Source: Stenotrophomonas hibiscicola ATCC 19867 (GTDB lineage: Bacteria > Pseudomonadota > Gammaproteobacteria > Xanthomonadales > Xanthomonadaceae). From it: a stretch of 64,000 nt of DNA. Positions 17,948 through 25,984 of the stretch are shown here, piece after piece (within the stretch, counting starts at the first letter, position 1; every line of letters begins with the position of its first letter). A model generated the notes under the pieces. That model was not told the origin of the DNA, did no database searches, and saw nothing but the letters and a program-made list of their open reading frames with translations. A program made the position numbers and the translations under genes. Location of the stretch: NCBI RefSeq assembly GCF_000382065.1, contig NZ_KB907499.1, forward strand, positions 419,631 to 483,630, in the 5' to 3' direction.

Positions 17948-19140
17948 GGGGTCTCCTTCATCCGATGCGCTGCAGCCAGCGCGCACAGCAACAGCAGCAG
18001 CGCGCCCACCAGCAGGTAAGGCAGGCTTGGCCCGCCGCGATACAACAGCGTGCCGAGCATCGGCCCGGCCACCATGCCCAGCCCTTGCGCGGCCGCCACG
18101 GTGCCTGCGGCGGCGCCCTGCTCGTGCGCCTCTACCGCATCGGCGGCCAGCGCCTGGAACGAGGGGAATACGAAGCCCATGCCGAACGCAGCCAGCGCAT
18201 ACGCCGCAGGCAATTGCCAGGCCTGCTGCACGCCCGCCACCGAAGTGAAGCCGATGCCGGAAATGAGAGCGCCGAGGACGATCCAGCGACGTGGATGCAC
18301 CTCCAGCTTCATCACCAGCGCCTGCGCCAGGATCAGGCCGACGCCAACGGCGGTGAGTGCAATGCCGGCCATGCGCGCGCCGGTCGCCGCATCCAGACCC
18401 AGGCGATCAATTGCGAAGAAGCCGACCGTGACCTGCGCGATAGTCACCGAGACCATGGCGATGAACGCTGCCAGCTGCGGCAGGCACAGGCGCACGTCGA
18501 GGCGGCTCATCGGCGTTCGGCGCTTTGCGGACGCGCCCACCACGGGCGGTGTAGCCGGCAGGCGCCAGGCCAGCAATGCCAGTGCCAGCAACGGCAGCAG
18601 CGCGGCCACATACAGCGCCAGCGAGAGATTCGTATAGGCCAGCCAGCCAGCGGCGGCCGGGCCGAGCACCATGCCCAATGCATTTGCGCTGCCCAGCCGC
18701 GCGAGGAATTTTGCACGCTGTCCGGTGGGTGCCTTGTCGGCGATCAGGGCCGCAGCGGTAGGAGGCACAGCCGCGTAGAACAGGCCGATCAGGCCACGCG
18801 CACCGACCAGCACCAGCACTGACACCAGCACCGGCGGCACTGCCTGCAGGGCGACATCGATGAACACCGCCAGCGCGATATAGACGACGGTGTAGGCGCT
18901 CATCGCCAGCATCAGCACGCGTTTGCGGCCGATGCGGTCGCTGAGCTGGCCCCAGGGGCGCGCGGCCAGCATCCACAGCACGCCTGCAGCGGTGACCGAC
19001 AGGCCGGCATGCCACTCGGACAGGCCGAGCATGCGGACCACCGGGCCGATCACAGCGACGAAGGACATCATCGCCATGGTGCCGATCAGGGCAGCCAACA
19101 CCAGCGCCGGCAAGCCGGGAACGACGGGACGTGCGTGCAT
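17944..19140 (-). CDS. MFS transporter, probable catecholate siderophore exporter
   Basis: A 398-residue major facilitator with about 12 membrane helices and the MFS motif A-like stretch RPWGQLSDRIGRKRVL after helix 2. It is the first gene of the operon and overlaps entC by 4 bp (ATGA). Position and family suggest export of the finished siderophore, as EntS does in E. coli. Drug efflux is an alternative. The ATG at 19140 gives a standard N-terminus (MHARPVVPGLPALVLAAL); an upstream start would add a charged, non-conserved leader overlapping the Fur-like region. Confidence 0.85.
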   Translation of the reverse strand: MHARPVVPGLPALVLAALIGTMAMMSFVAVIGPVVRMLGLSEWHAGLSVTAAGVLWMLAARPWGQLSDRIGRKRVLMLAMSAYTVVYIALAVFIDVALQAVPPVLVSVLVLVGARGLIGLFYAAVPPTAAALIADKAPTGQRAKFLARLGSANALGMVLGPAAAGWLAYTNLSLALYVAALLPLLALALLAWRLPATPPVVGASAKRRTPMSRLDVRLCLPQLAAFIAMVSVTIAQVTVGFFAIDRLGLDAATGARMAGIALTAVGVGLILAQALVMKLEVHPRRWIVLGALISGIGFTSVAGVQQAWQLPAAYALAAFGMGFVFPSFQALAADAVEAHEQGAAAGTVAAAQGLGMVAGPMLGTLLYRGGPSLPYLLVGALLLLLCALAAAHRMKETP

Positions 19141-19230
19141 GAAACACCAGCCGTAACAGGAAAGGATTGGCCGGGCGCGTCTGCACGCCCCGCCCGGCAC
19201 CCGCCCCACTCAGGACCGGATGCCACCCTT

Positions 19231-19263
19231 AAATGATAACGGCTCGTATTTGCATTTGATACC
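19231..19263 (-). promoter_or_regulatory. Fur-like operator of the siderophore operon
   Basis: AT-rich patch in GC-rich DNA with AAATGATAAC and TTTGCATTTGATAC, resembling overlapping Fur half-sites (GATAAT-like). It lies about 90 bp before the exporter start. The reverse strand reads TATCAAATGCAAAT, nearly the same as the box before the next gene (TATCAAATGCGAAT). Iron-repressed control is expected for this operon; binding is inferred. Confidence 0.55.
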
Positions 19264-19294
19264 CATTCTCTTGAATGGGCATGCAACAGTGGGT

Positions 19295-19624
19295 TCAGCG
19301 CATTGCACGCAGGCCCAGCAGGCCACGGCGCTTGAACCACCACTCCAGCGGCAGCGTCACCAGCGGCGGGATGGCCGCCAGCAGGGCCAGGGCGCTGGCC
19401 CACCACGGCCAGCGCAGGCGCACCGCCGCAAACAGCGTGACCGCCACGTACACCAGGAAGGCCACGCCGTGCAGGGGCCCGAACAGCTTCACCAGCGCCA
19501 CGTTGGTCATGGGGCCGTACTTCATCCACATGCCGATGAGCAGGCCGGCCCAGGTCACGGCCTCGATGAAAGCGACCGCGGCGAACAGACGTCCGGTCGG
19601 GTGCATGGGGGAACGTTGGGTCAC
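19295..19624 (-). CDS. DUF3817-family small membrane protein
   Basis: A 109-residue protein with about three hydrophobic helices (around 13-33, 45-66 and 70-90) and the KLFGPLHGVAFLVYV signature of DUF3817 (YdzA-like) integral membrane proteins. The function is unknown. GTG at 19624 is chosen because it has a GGAG site at proper distance; ATG 19639 and ATG 19606 are alternatives. A Fur-like palindrome lies 20 bp upstream, so it may be iron-regulated with the siderophore genes. Confidence 0.75.
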   Translation of the reverse strand: MTQRSPMHPTGRLFAAVAFIEAVTWAGLLIGMWMKYGPMTNVALVKLFGPLHGVAFLVYVAVTLFAAVRLRWPWWASALALLAAIPPLVTLPLEWWFKRRGLLGLRAMR

Positions 19625-19643
19625 GCGGGGCTCCGGCATCGGG

Positions 19644-19663
19644 GTATCAAATGCGAATGATAC
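19644..19663 (-). promoter_or_regulatory. Fur-like palindrome before the DUF3817 gene
   Basis: GTATCAAATGCGAATGATAC has perfect GTATCA/TGATAC arms around an 8-base centre and shares 13 of 14 bases of its core with the site before the siderophore operon. A Fur or related metal-regulator site is inferred. Confidence 0.5.
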
Positions 19664-19683
19664 GCAGATGCACGCCTCGGCAG

Positions 19684-19755
19684 GTAGCGCCGGGCCATGC
19701 CCGGCGGGCGCACCGTCATCAGCAACACGGCGTGTCCACCAAGGTGGACACCTAC
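19684..19755. repeat. SMAG-type palindrome pair
   Basis: Two GTAG-headed palindromes in opposite orientation (gtagcgccgggcc at 19684; the second reads GTAG on the minus strand at 19752-19755). The second unit's GTAG supplies the TAG stop codon of the LLM oxidoreductase gene. Confidence 0.8.
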
Positions 19756-20687
19756 CGAAGCACATCCGGCAGCACCTGCTCTCCAATTTCGCGCATCACC
19801 GCGTCCATCGGCCTCCCGTTGTCGACCAGGTTGAACATCACGTGCCCCACGCCCTGCGCATGCACGCGCAGCAGGTAGTCACGCAGGCCATCGCGGCCGA
19901 CCTTCAGGCCCAGCGGCAGCGGCTCGGCTGGCGCCTGCGGATCTGCCTGCAGATCCAGCAGCATCGACTGCACGAATGGCTTGCCCGGCCCACCGCGCTG
20001 CACCAGCGCCTGCTGCCACAGGCCGATGCGCCCTTGCTGCGCGGCCTCTTCGCGGTGATAGGTGGCCCAGCCTTCGGCTTCGCGTGCGATCCACTGCAGG
20101 CTCTGCCGCGCAGTGCCCACCACCAGCATCGGAATGCGCGTGGCCGGGGCCGGCAGTACGTCGAAGCCACCGGTGGCTTGCACTACCGCGACCCTTTCTT
20201 CGGACTCCGGTGACAACGCCGCGCGCAGCAAGGTCCAGCGTTCGCGGAACGTCGCCGCCCTGCCCTGCAGATCCTCGCCGAATGCGGCGAACTCTTCCGG
20301 CCGATCGCCAGACCCGAGGCCCAGCACGAAGCGGCCATCGCTGATCCGGTCCAGGCTCAAGGCCGACTTCGCCACCTGCAGCGGATGGCGCAATGGCAGC
20401 ACGATGGCCGCGCTGCCGACCACGATGCGCTCGGTCGCCGCAGCCAGCATGCCCAGCCACAGGAACGGGTCGTCCAACGCGCTCGTTGTCGCGTCCGGAC
20501 CCTGCGGCACCATCAGCGGCACGTCGCGCGTCCACAACGCGGCAAAGCCCAGGTCATCGGCCAGTCGCGCGATACGTCGCGCCTCACGTGGATCGGCCAA
20601 CCCATGCGACGCCACGGGCGTCATCAGGCCCAGGCTCAGACCCTGCTGCGGAAACAAGGCAGCGTACGCGGGATTGAAATCACTCAT
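19752..20687 (-). CDS. LLM-class flavin-dependent oxidoreductase
   Basis: A 311-residue luciferase-like TIM-barrel protein (LGFAALWTRDVPLM, ATERIVVGSAAIVLPLRHPLQVAKSALSLDRISDGRFVLGLGSG, VGTARQSLQWIAREAEGW). It is expected to use reduced flavin or F420; F420 is unlikely in this lineage, so FMNH2 is more probable. The substrate is unknown. Its stop codon lies within a SMAG palindrome. A flavin reductase gene lies about 3 kb away but is in another operon. Confidence 0.88.
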   Translation of the reverse strand: MSDFNPAYAALFPQQGLSLGLMTPVASHGLADPREARRIARLADDLGFAALWTRDVPLMVPQGPDATTSALDDPFLWLGMLAAATERIVVGSAAIVLPLRHPLQVAKSALSLDRISDGRFVLGLGSGDRPEEFAAFGEDLQGRAATFRERWTLLRAALSPESEERVAVVQATGGFDVLPAPATRIPMLVVGTARQSLQWIAREAEGWATYHREEAAQQGRIGLWQQALVQRGGPGKPFVQSMLLDLQADPQAPAEPLPLGLKVGRDGLRDYLLRVHAQGVGHVMFNLVDNGRPMDAVMREIGEQVLPDVLR

Positions 20688-20753
20688 GCCGCCAGCTTAG
20701 CGTGAAGGCCTGCGGCAACAATGACGCGCCGCCCACCACCGGAAGAACACTGC

Positions 20754-21203
20754 ATGCCGACGATCCGCCCCGCCCACGTCGATGACCTGCCCGCGATCAG
20801 CACGGTGTGCCTGGCTGCCTTCACTGCGGCGGTCGCACCTTCGCTCAGCGCGGCCGGCATCGCCACCTTCGGCAGCGTCGCCGCGGCCGAAGCGTTCGGC
20901 GCGCGCCTACACGGCGACAACCACATCCTGGTGGCCGAGCAGGACGGCCGCGTCGTCGGCGTGATCGAACTGAAGGAAGGCCGGCACCTGGCGATGCTGT
21001 TCGTCGATCCCGGATACCAGGGCCAGGGCATCGGCCATGCTTTGTTCGACGCGGTGCTCCCGCAGGTGCGCGAGCCGGTCCTGACCGTGCGCGCCTCACT
21101 CAATGCAGTGCCAACCTACCTGCGCTATGGCTTCGTGCTGGACGGCGACGTCGGCGAGTTCAATGGGCTGGTGTATCAGCAGATGGTGCGGGCAGCGGCC
21201 TGA
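20754..21203 (+). CDS. GNAT-family N-acetyltransferase
   Basis: A 149-residue acetyltransferase (TIRPAHVDDLPAI, VVGVIELKEGRHLAMLFVDPGYQGQGIGHALFD acetyl-CoA loop, YLRYGFVLDG). The substrate is unknown. ATG 20754 is preceded by GGAAG. It stands alone between the LLM oxidoreductase, which is divergent, and the thioredoxin-like lipoprotein. Confidence 0.88.
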   Translation: MPTIRPAHVDDLPAISTVCLAAFTAAVAPSLSAAGIATFGSVAAAEAFGARLHGDNHILVAEQDGRVVGVIELKEGRHLAMLFVDPGYQGQGIGHALFDAVLPQVREPVLTVRASLNAVPTYLRYGFVLDGDVGEFNGLVYQQMVRAAA

Positions 21204-21331
21204 AGGCATCCGCCGGCCAATACCCGGCGGGCGTCATGCCCTGCGGCACGCCCGTCATAAGCAAACTGAATCAGCAGGCTCCCCGGCCGTTCCTACAATG
21301 GCCTGCCACCCTGCCCTTCGAGATGCTGCCG

Positions 21332-22843
21332 ATGCGCGTCGCGCTTTCTATGTTGCTGCTAGCTTCGGCGTTGAGCGCCTGCACCCCGGCCCCGGTTTCC
21401 ATCGCCAACTCCGCCGAGGTGCCCGCGCCGGCCAAGGCAATCGCCTGGCGCCAGGGCGATGTCGATGATGCCTTCGCCGAGGCCGCCGACAGCGGCAAGC
21501 CGGTGCTGCTGTACTGGGGCGCCGTCTGGTGCCCACCGTGCAACCAGCTCAAGGCGGGCCTGTTCAAGGACCCGGCCTTCATCGCGCTGACCAGCAAATT
21601 CGTTCCCGTCTACCTGGATGGCGACGAGGAAGGTGCGCAAGCCTGGGGTGAGCGCTTCGGCGTACGCGGCTATCCGACCCTGATCGTGCTGGACCCAAAG
21701 CGCAACGAAATCACCCGCGTGGCCGGCGGCAATGATGCAACCGAACTGACCCGGGCACTGACCGTCGCCGCAGGCCGCCGCAGTGCTGTTGCCGCCACCT
21801 TGGCCACCGCGTTGGCAACGCCGGACCGACTGGCCGCAGAAGACTGGCAGGTGCTGGGCGACTACGGCTGGGAAGTGGACGCCAACCGCCTGGCCGGCGA
21901 GCGCAGCAGCGAGGATGTGCTGCGCCAGTTGTCCAAGGCCGCACCCGACGCTGCCCTGCAGCGCCGCTTCGCTCTGCTGGCCTCGGCAACGGCCGAAAAG
22001 CCCGATGCCTCGCCCACCGAAGTACGCGAGCTGCTGCAGGCCGTGCTGGCGCAGCCCGCCGAAGTCCGCCGCAACCGTGAGTTGCTGGGCTATGCAGGCG
22101 TGCAGCTGGTCAAGCAGGCCAGTGCCGGGCCGGCCACCAGCAACACGCTGGGACAGCAGCTGCTGGTGGCATTGGAGCGGGCAGACGCCGAGCGCGGCGA
22201 CCGCGCCGACGACGCATTGTCGCGTGCGTTGACCGAAGTGTCGCTGGCCCGCCTGCAGCAGCCGAAGGGCGCATTGCCCGCGGCCCTGGTTGATCGGGTC
22301 AAGCAGCGCGTGGCTGCTGCCGACGCTGCCGCCACCGATGCGCATGCGCGCCAGGCCACGATCAGCAGCGCGGTCTACGCACTACGCCAGGTCGGCGACG
22401 ACGCAGGCGCCGAGTCGCTGTTGCTGGCGGAACTGAAGCGCAGCGAACAGCCGTACTACTACATGCCCGAGCTGGCCGAACTGGCCGAGCAGCGCGGCGA
22501 CACCGCCGGTGCGCTGGAGTGGTTGAAGCGTGCCTACGACGGTGCGCAGGGCCCGGCCACCCGCGTGCAGTGGGGCGTGCTGTACGTGGAAGGCCTGCTG
22601 AAGCTGGCACCGAACGATGCACCACGCATCGAGCAGGCGACCGCCTCGCTGATCGCCGAGCTGGAGGCACAGCCGTCGGGCTACCACCAGCGCACCCGCC
22701 AACGCTTCGAGCGCCTGGCCGGGCAGTTGAAGGCGTGGAGCGGCAAGCACCAGGGCGCGGAGACGCTGGCGCGGTTGCAGCAGCGGATGCAGCAGGCGTG
22801 CGGGGAGCAGGTGGATGGCGCCTGCAAGGATTGGTTGAGTTGA
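21332..22843 (+). CDS. Thioredoxin-domain lipoprotein with long helical C-terminus
   Basis: A 503-residue exported lipoprotein: signal peptide ending in lipobox LSAC (Cys16), thioredoxin fold at about 35-145 with WCPPC and the cis-Pro YPTLIV, then about 350 residues of helical, TPR-like repeats without clear enzyme motifs. It is probably a periplasmic disulfide or redox protein of unknown client. ATG 21323 nine bases upstream is an alternative start. This architecture resembles DUF255/thioredoxin-like lipoproteins, but I cannot name a family for the tail. Confidence 0.8.
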   Translation: MRVALSMLLLASALSACTPAPVSIANSAEVPAPAKAIAWRQGDVDDAFAEAADSGKPVLLYWGAVWCPPCNQLKAGLFKDPAFIALTSKFVPVYLDGDEEGAQAWGERFGVRGYPTLIVLDPKRNEITRVAGGNDATELTRALTVAAGRRSAVAATLATALATPDRLAAEDWQVLGDYGWEVDANRLAGERSSEDVLRQLSKAAPDAALQRRFALLASATAEKPDASPTEVRELLQAVLAQPAEVRRNRELLGYAGVQLVKQASAGPATSNTLGQQLLVALERADAERGDRADDALSRALTEVSLARLQQPKGALPAALVDRVKQRVAAADAAATDAHARQATISSAVYALRQVGDDAGAESLLLAELKRSEQPYYYMPELAELAEQRGDTAGALEWLKRAYDGAQGPATRVQWGVLYVEGLLKLAPNDAPRIEQATASLIAELEAQPSGYHQRTRQRFERLAGQLKAWSGKHQGAETLARLQQRMQQACGEQVDGACKDWLS

Positions 22844-22895
22844 GTTGATGAAGGCGCTGGCGGCTGGTTCGCCTGCCGGCGCCTTTGTTGATACC

Positions 22896-23009
22896 GGTTG
22901 TGGCGGGGGGAGGGGCTGGCCGGGACACGCCGTAAACCCATCCTTGGGGGCTCGATGGCGCCATCCATGGCGCCAACGGTCCCGGCCAGCCCCTCCCCCC
23001 CGCCACCGG
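22896..23009. repeat. Long GC-rich inverted repeat in intergenic DNA
   Basis: Two about 30-base arms (22896-22926 and 22979-23009) differ by a couple of bases and bracket a 52-base centre that itself contains nested ggcgccatcc/ggatggcgcc-type palindromes. As RNA it would fold into a very stable hairpin and may end transcription of the lipoprotein gene. Probably a dispersed repeat of this species. Confidence 0.7.
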
Positions 23010-23072
23010 ACCGTTTCCTGCGAGCGCGGGCAGCACTTCAGCGCGCCGGTGAGGTTCGAAAAGCGGGTTCTG

Positions 23073-23135
23073 GTAGTGCCGGCCGCTGGCCGGCAACCCG
23101 ACCTTGCCGGCATGCCGGCCAGCGGCCGGCACTAC
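23073..23135. repeat. SMAG-type palindrome pair
   Basis: GTAGTGCCGGCCGCTGGCCG at 23073 and an inverted copy ending CTAC at 23132-23135, the same tail-to-tail arrangement seen elsewhere in the window. The remainder of the 22844-23282 gap is the sodA promoter. Confidence 0.75.
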
Positions 23136-23203
23136 CATTTCGCTCGTGCTGTCCTGCAGGAAGAATCAAAGCGATGAACGCGCACGCACCTCAATCCCGC
23201 CCC

Positions 23204-23234
23204 TTGACCTCAACCAATGTTGAGGTGCGATAAC
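23204..23234 (+). promoter_or_regulatory. SoxR-type promoter of the sodA operon
   Basis: The palindrome CCTCAACCAATGTTGAGG (23208-23225) is an 18-bp match to the SoxR box form CCTCAA-N6-TTGAGG. It lies between a -35 TTGACC (23204-23209) and a -10-like GATAAC (23229-23234) separated by 19 bp, the over-long spacer typical of promoters activated by MerR-family regulators. SoxR activation under redox-cycling stress is therefore likely. No soxR gene is in the window. Confidence 0.8.
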
Positions 23235-23282
23235 AGTCTCCCCACGGCCAGCCCTCTGGCCTTCCCCACGGAGATTGCTTCG

Positions 23283-23912
23283 ATGTCGTACTCGCTTCCC
23301 CCGCTCCCCTACGCCTACGACGCCCTTGAGCCGCATTTCGATGCGCGCACGATGGAGATCCACCACAGCAAGCACCACCAGGCCTACGTCAACAACCTCA
23401 ACGCCGCCATCGAGCAGGCCGGCATCGCCGAGCAGCCGGTCGAGGCGATGATCGCCAACCTCGATGCCGTGCCCGAGGCGCAGCGCGGCGCCATCCGCAA
23501 CAACGGCGGCGGCCACGCCAACCACAGCCTGTTCTGGACCGTGCTCAGCACCAACGGTGGTGCACCCGATGACGAACTGGCCGCCGCCATCGACCGTGAC
23601 CTCGGCGGTTTCGATGCTTTCAAGGAGGCCTTCACCAAGGCGGCGCAGACCCGCTTCGGCAGCGGCTGGGCCTGGCTGACCAGCGATCGCGATGGCCGCC
23701 TGCAGGTGGAAAGCAGCGCCAACCAGGACAGCCCGCTGATGGGTGCGGCCGTGGGCCTGTCCGGCAACACCCCGATCCTCGCACTGGATGTCTGGGAACA
23801 CGCCTACTACCTGCACTACCAGAACCGTCGCCCGGACTACATCGGTGCGTTCTTCAACATCATCAACTGGGCCGAGGTCGGCCGGCGCTACCGCCAGGCC
23901 AGGGCCTCATGA
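23283..23912 (+). CDS. sodA: Superoxide dismutase, Mn type
   Basis: A 209-residue superoxide dismutase of the Fe/Mn family. Metal ligands are visible in [11 protein letters not shown] (His), [10 protein letters not shown] (His) and [19 protein letters not shown] (Asp and His). ANQDSPL places Gln next to the metal site in the C-terminal domain, which points to manganese. It dismutates superoxide in the cytoplasm. It is the first gene of an operon with a flavin reductase (4-bp overlap) and a TPR-like protein (4-bp overlap), all behind the SoxR-type promoter. Confidence 0.95.
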   Translation: MSYSLPPLPYAYDALEPHFDARTMEIHHSKHHQAYVNNLNAAIEQAGIAEQPVEAMIANLDAVPEAQRGAIRNNGGGHANHSLFWTVLSTNGGAPDDELAAAIDRDLGGFDAFKEAFTKAAQTRFGSGWAWLTSDRDGRLQVESSANQDSPLMGAAVGLSGNTPILALDVWEHAYYLHYQNRRPDYIGAFFNIINWAEVGRRYRQARAS

Positions 23913-24487
23913 GCGGCGAGACACTGCCATACGCCGGGCCGTGGGCGGGGGTCTTCCCCTCCCCGGCCCCGGTGCCGTCGGTCGAGATGCCGCCGCGGGC
24001 CCTGCGGCGGCTGCTCGGCCACTTTCCTACCGGCGTGGCCATCGTCTGCACCCGCGATGCGCAGGGCAAACCCATCGGCCTGACCATCAATTCGTTCGTG
24101 CCGGTGTCATTGCAGCCGCCACTGGTGCTGTGGAACCTGGCGTTGCATGCGCAGAGCCTGTCCACCTTCCAGCGCGCCACCCGCTTTGCGATCAGCGTGC
24201 TGGCGGCCGACCAGGAAGCGCTGGCCCGGCGCTTTGCCGATCCGCAGGTCCGCAACCGCTTCGACGGCCTGGCATTGCTGGATGATGACGAGGATGCCCC
24301 ACCACGCATCGCCGGTGCGGTCGCCCACCTCACCTGTACCCGCCACGCACAGTGGCCGGTGGGTGATCATCTGCTGCTGGCTGGCCGCATCATCGAAGTG
24401 CACGAGAACGGCGGCGCGCCGCTGCTGTTCCATCGTGGCCGCTTCCAGCCCGGCCGCACCGAACTGCTGGTGGAGGTGCGCGGATGA
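23909..24487 (+). CDS. Flavin reductase domain protein
   Basis: A 192-residue protein of the HpaC-like flavin reductase family ([70 protein letters not shown]). It should reduce FMN or FAD with NAD(P)H. It is coupled to sodA by an ATGA overlap, an unusual pairing; free reduced flavin makes superoxide, or the enzyme may serve redox repair under SoxR control. Confidence 0.88.
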   Translation: MSGETLPYAGPWAGVFPSPAPVPSVEMPPRALRRLLGHFPTGVAIVCTRDAQGKPIGLTINSFVPVSLQPPLVLWNLALHAQSLSTFQRATRFAISVLAADQEALARRFADPQVRNRFDGLALLDDDEDAPPRIAGAVAHLTCTRHAQWPVGDHLLLAGRIIEVHENGGAPLLFHRGRFQPGRTELLVEVRG

Positions 24488-24819
24488 ACATCGAAGCCCT
24501 GGAATGCATGCTTGCCAACGGCAAGGACGGCGCGCTGCTGCGCTTCGGCCTGGGCAAGGGTTGGCTGGATGCGGGCAACCCGGTGCGCGCGGCCACCCAT
24601 CTGGGCCGGTGCGTGGTGCTTGATCCGCAGTATTCCGCGGCGTGGAAGCTGCTGGGCAAAGCCTGGCTGGCCAGTGGCCAGCCGCAGGCGGCGCGCGAAG
24701 CATGGCAGCGCGGCTTGAGCGTGGCCGGCAGTAAGGGCGACCAGCAGGCACGCAAGGAAATGCAGGTGTTCCTGCGTCGCCTGGACCGCGAACAGGCGGC
24801 CCTGGCGAAAGCGGGCTGA
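24484..24819 (+). CDS. Small TPR-like protein
   Basis: A 111-residue soluble protein with at least one clear tetratricopeptide repeat (ATHLGRCVVLDPQYSAAWKLLGKAWLASG, residues about 37-70) and a basic helical tail. It is third in the sodA operon, overlapping the flavin reductase by 4 bp. It is probably a protein-protein adaptor; its partner is unknown. The stop of the convergent desaturase gene is 5 bp away. Confidence 0.8.
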   Translation: MNIEALECMLANGKDGALLRFGLGKGWLDAGNPVRAATHLGRCVVLDPQYSAAWKLLGKAWLASGQPQAAREAWQRGLSVAGSKGDQQARKEMQVFLRRLDREQAALAKAG

Positions 24820-24824
24820 GTCGA

Positions 24825-25973
24825 TCAGCCCGCGTTGGCCGATGCCGGTGCGGACATGATGTCCGGCATCGGCAGGCGGCGCGGCTTGCTCGGGAACGCG
24901 TGACGCAGGATGCGCCAGACCACCTGGCCGAACTGACGCGGCAGCGAGCCGTTGTTGTAGTGCTGGCCGTAGCGGCGGCAGATGTCCTTCACTTCCTTGG
25001 CGATGGCCGCATAGCGGTTGGCCGGCAGATCCGGGTAGAAGTGGTGCTCGATCTGGTGGCTGAGGTTGCCCGACAGCACGTTGATCAGGAAGCCACCGCT
25101 GATGTTGGACGAACCGCGCAGCTGGCGCAGGTACCAGTGGCCGCGCGATTCATTGCGCAGGCATTCCTTCGGGAAGGTTTCCGACTCTGCGGTGAAGTGG
25201 CCGCAGAAGATGATCACGTAGGTCCAGATGTTGCGCAGGCCGTTGGCCACCATGTTGCCCAGCATCACGGTGAGGAAGAACGGGCCGGCCAGCAGCGGGA
25301 AGAACACGTAGTCCTTCAGCACCTGGCGAGCCATTTTCCGCGCCACCGGGCGGGTCTGCATCCACATCGCACGGCCACTGATGCGGCCCTTCAGCCAACG
25401 GCCCAGTCGCAGGTCCTGCGCGGCCACGCCCCACTGGAACAGCAGCGCGAAGATCGGCGCGATGATCGGCTGCAGCAGGTAGAACGGCTTCCAGCGCTGT
25501 TCCGGGAAGATGCGCAGCAGGCCGTAGCCGATGTCATCGTCCATGCCACGCACGTTGGTATAGGTGTGGTGGCGGAAATTGTGGGTCTTGCGCCAGTTGT
25601 CGGCGGTGGCAACGATATCCCACTCGTAGGTGTTGCCATTGAGCTTGGGGTCGCCGGTCCAGTCGAACTGGCCGTGCATGACGTTGTGGCCCAGCTCCAT
25701 GTTCTCCAGGATCTTCGACAACGCCAGCAGCAGCGTGCCGGTGATCGCGGCCGGCCACAGCAGCGGCATCCAGAACAGCGGCGAGAATGCTGCCAGGAAC
25801 AGCAGGCCACGGCCACCCACGCCGAACCATCGCACGGCGGCAGCCACACGGCGGATGTAGCGGGTATCGGAGGCGCCGAGGCTGCCGATCACACGGTCGC
25901 GGATCGCATCGAGTTCCTCACCGAAGGCATGCATCTCGGCGGTGCTCAGGGCACGGTCGGTAGCGCGGGTCAT
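24825..25973 (-). CDS. Membrane fatty acid desaturase
   Basis: A 382-residue desaturase with the three histidine boxes HNVMH, HNFRHH and HQIEHH, the last followed by FYPDLP, plus four hydrophobic helices. This is the type that inserts a double bond into membrane acyl chains using electrons from a ferredoxin-type reductase. The upstream gene 12 bp away is such a reductase, and a FabR-like regulator is divergent, as in the desT-desCB locus of Pseudomonas aeruginosa. DesB-like function is likely; regiospecificity cannot be read. Confidence 0.93.
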   Translation of the reverse strand: MTRATDRALSTAEMHAFGEELDAIRDRVIGSLGASDTRYIRRVAAAVRWFGVGGRGLLFLAAFSPLFWMPLLWPAAITGTLLLALSKILENMELGHNVMHGQFDWTGDPKLNGNTYEWDIVATADNWRKTHNFRHHTYTNVRGMDDDIGYGLLRIFPEQRWKPFYLLQPIIAPIFALLFQWGVAAQDLRLGRWLKGRISGRAMWMQTRPVARKMARQVLKDYVFFPLLAGPFFLTVMLGNMVANGLRNIWTYVIIFCGHFTAESETFPKECLRNESRGHWYLRQLRGSSNISGGFLINVLSGNLSHQIEHHFYPDLPANRYAAIAKEVKDICRRYGQHYNNGSLPRQFGQVVWRILRHAFPSKPRRLPMPDIMSAPASANAG

Positions 25974-25984
25974 GGCAGGCGTCC

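Noticed and set aside
19262-19279. Rho-independent terminator CCCATTC-TCTT-GAATGGG after the DUF3817 gene
   Set aside because: No T-run follows on the minus strand and it adjoins the Fur-like site; it may be part of the operator instead.
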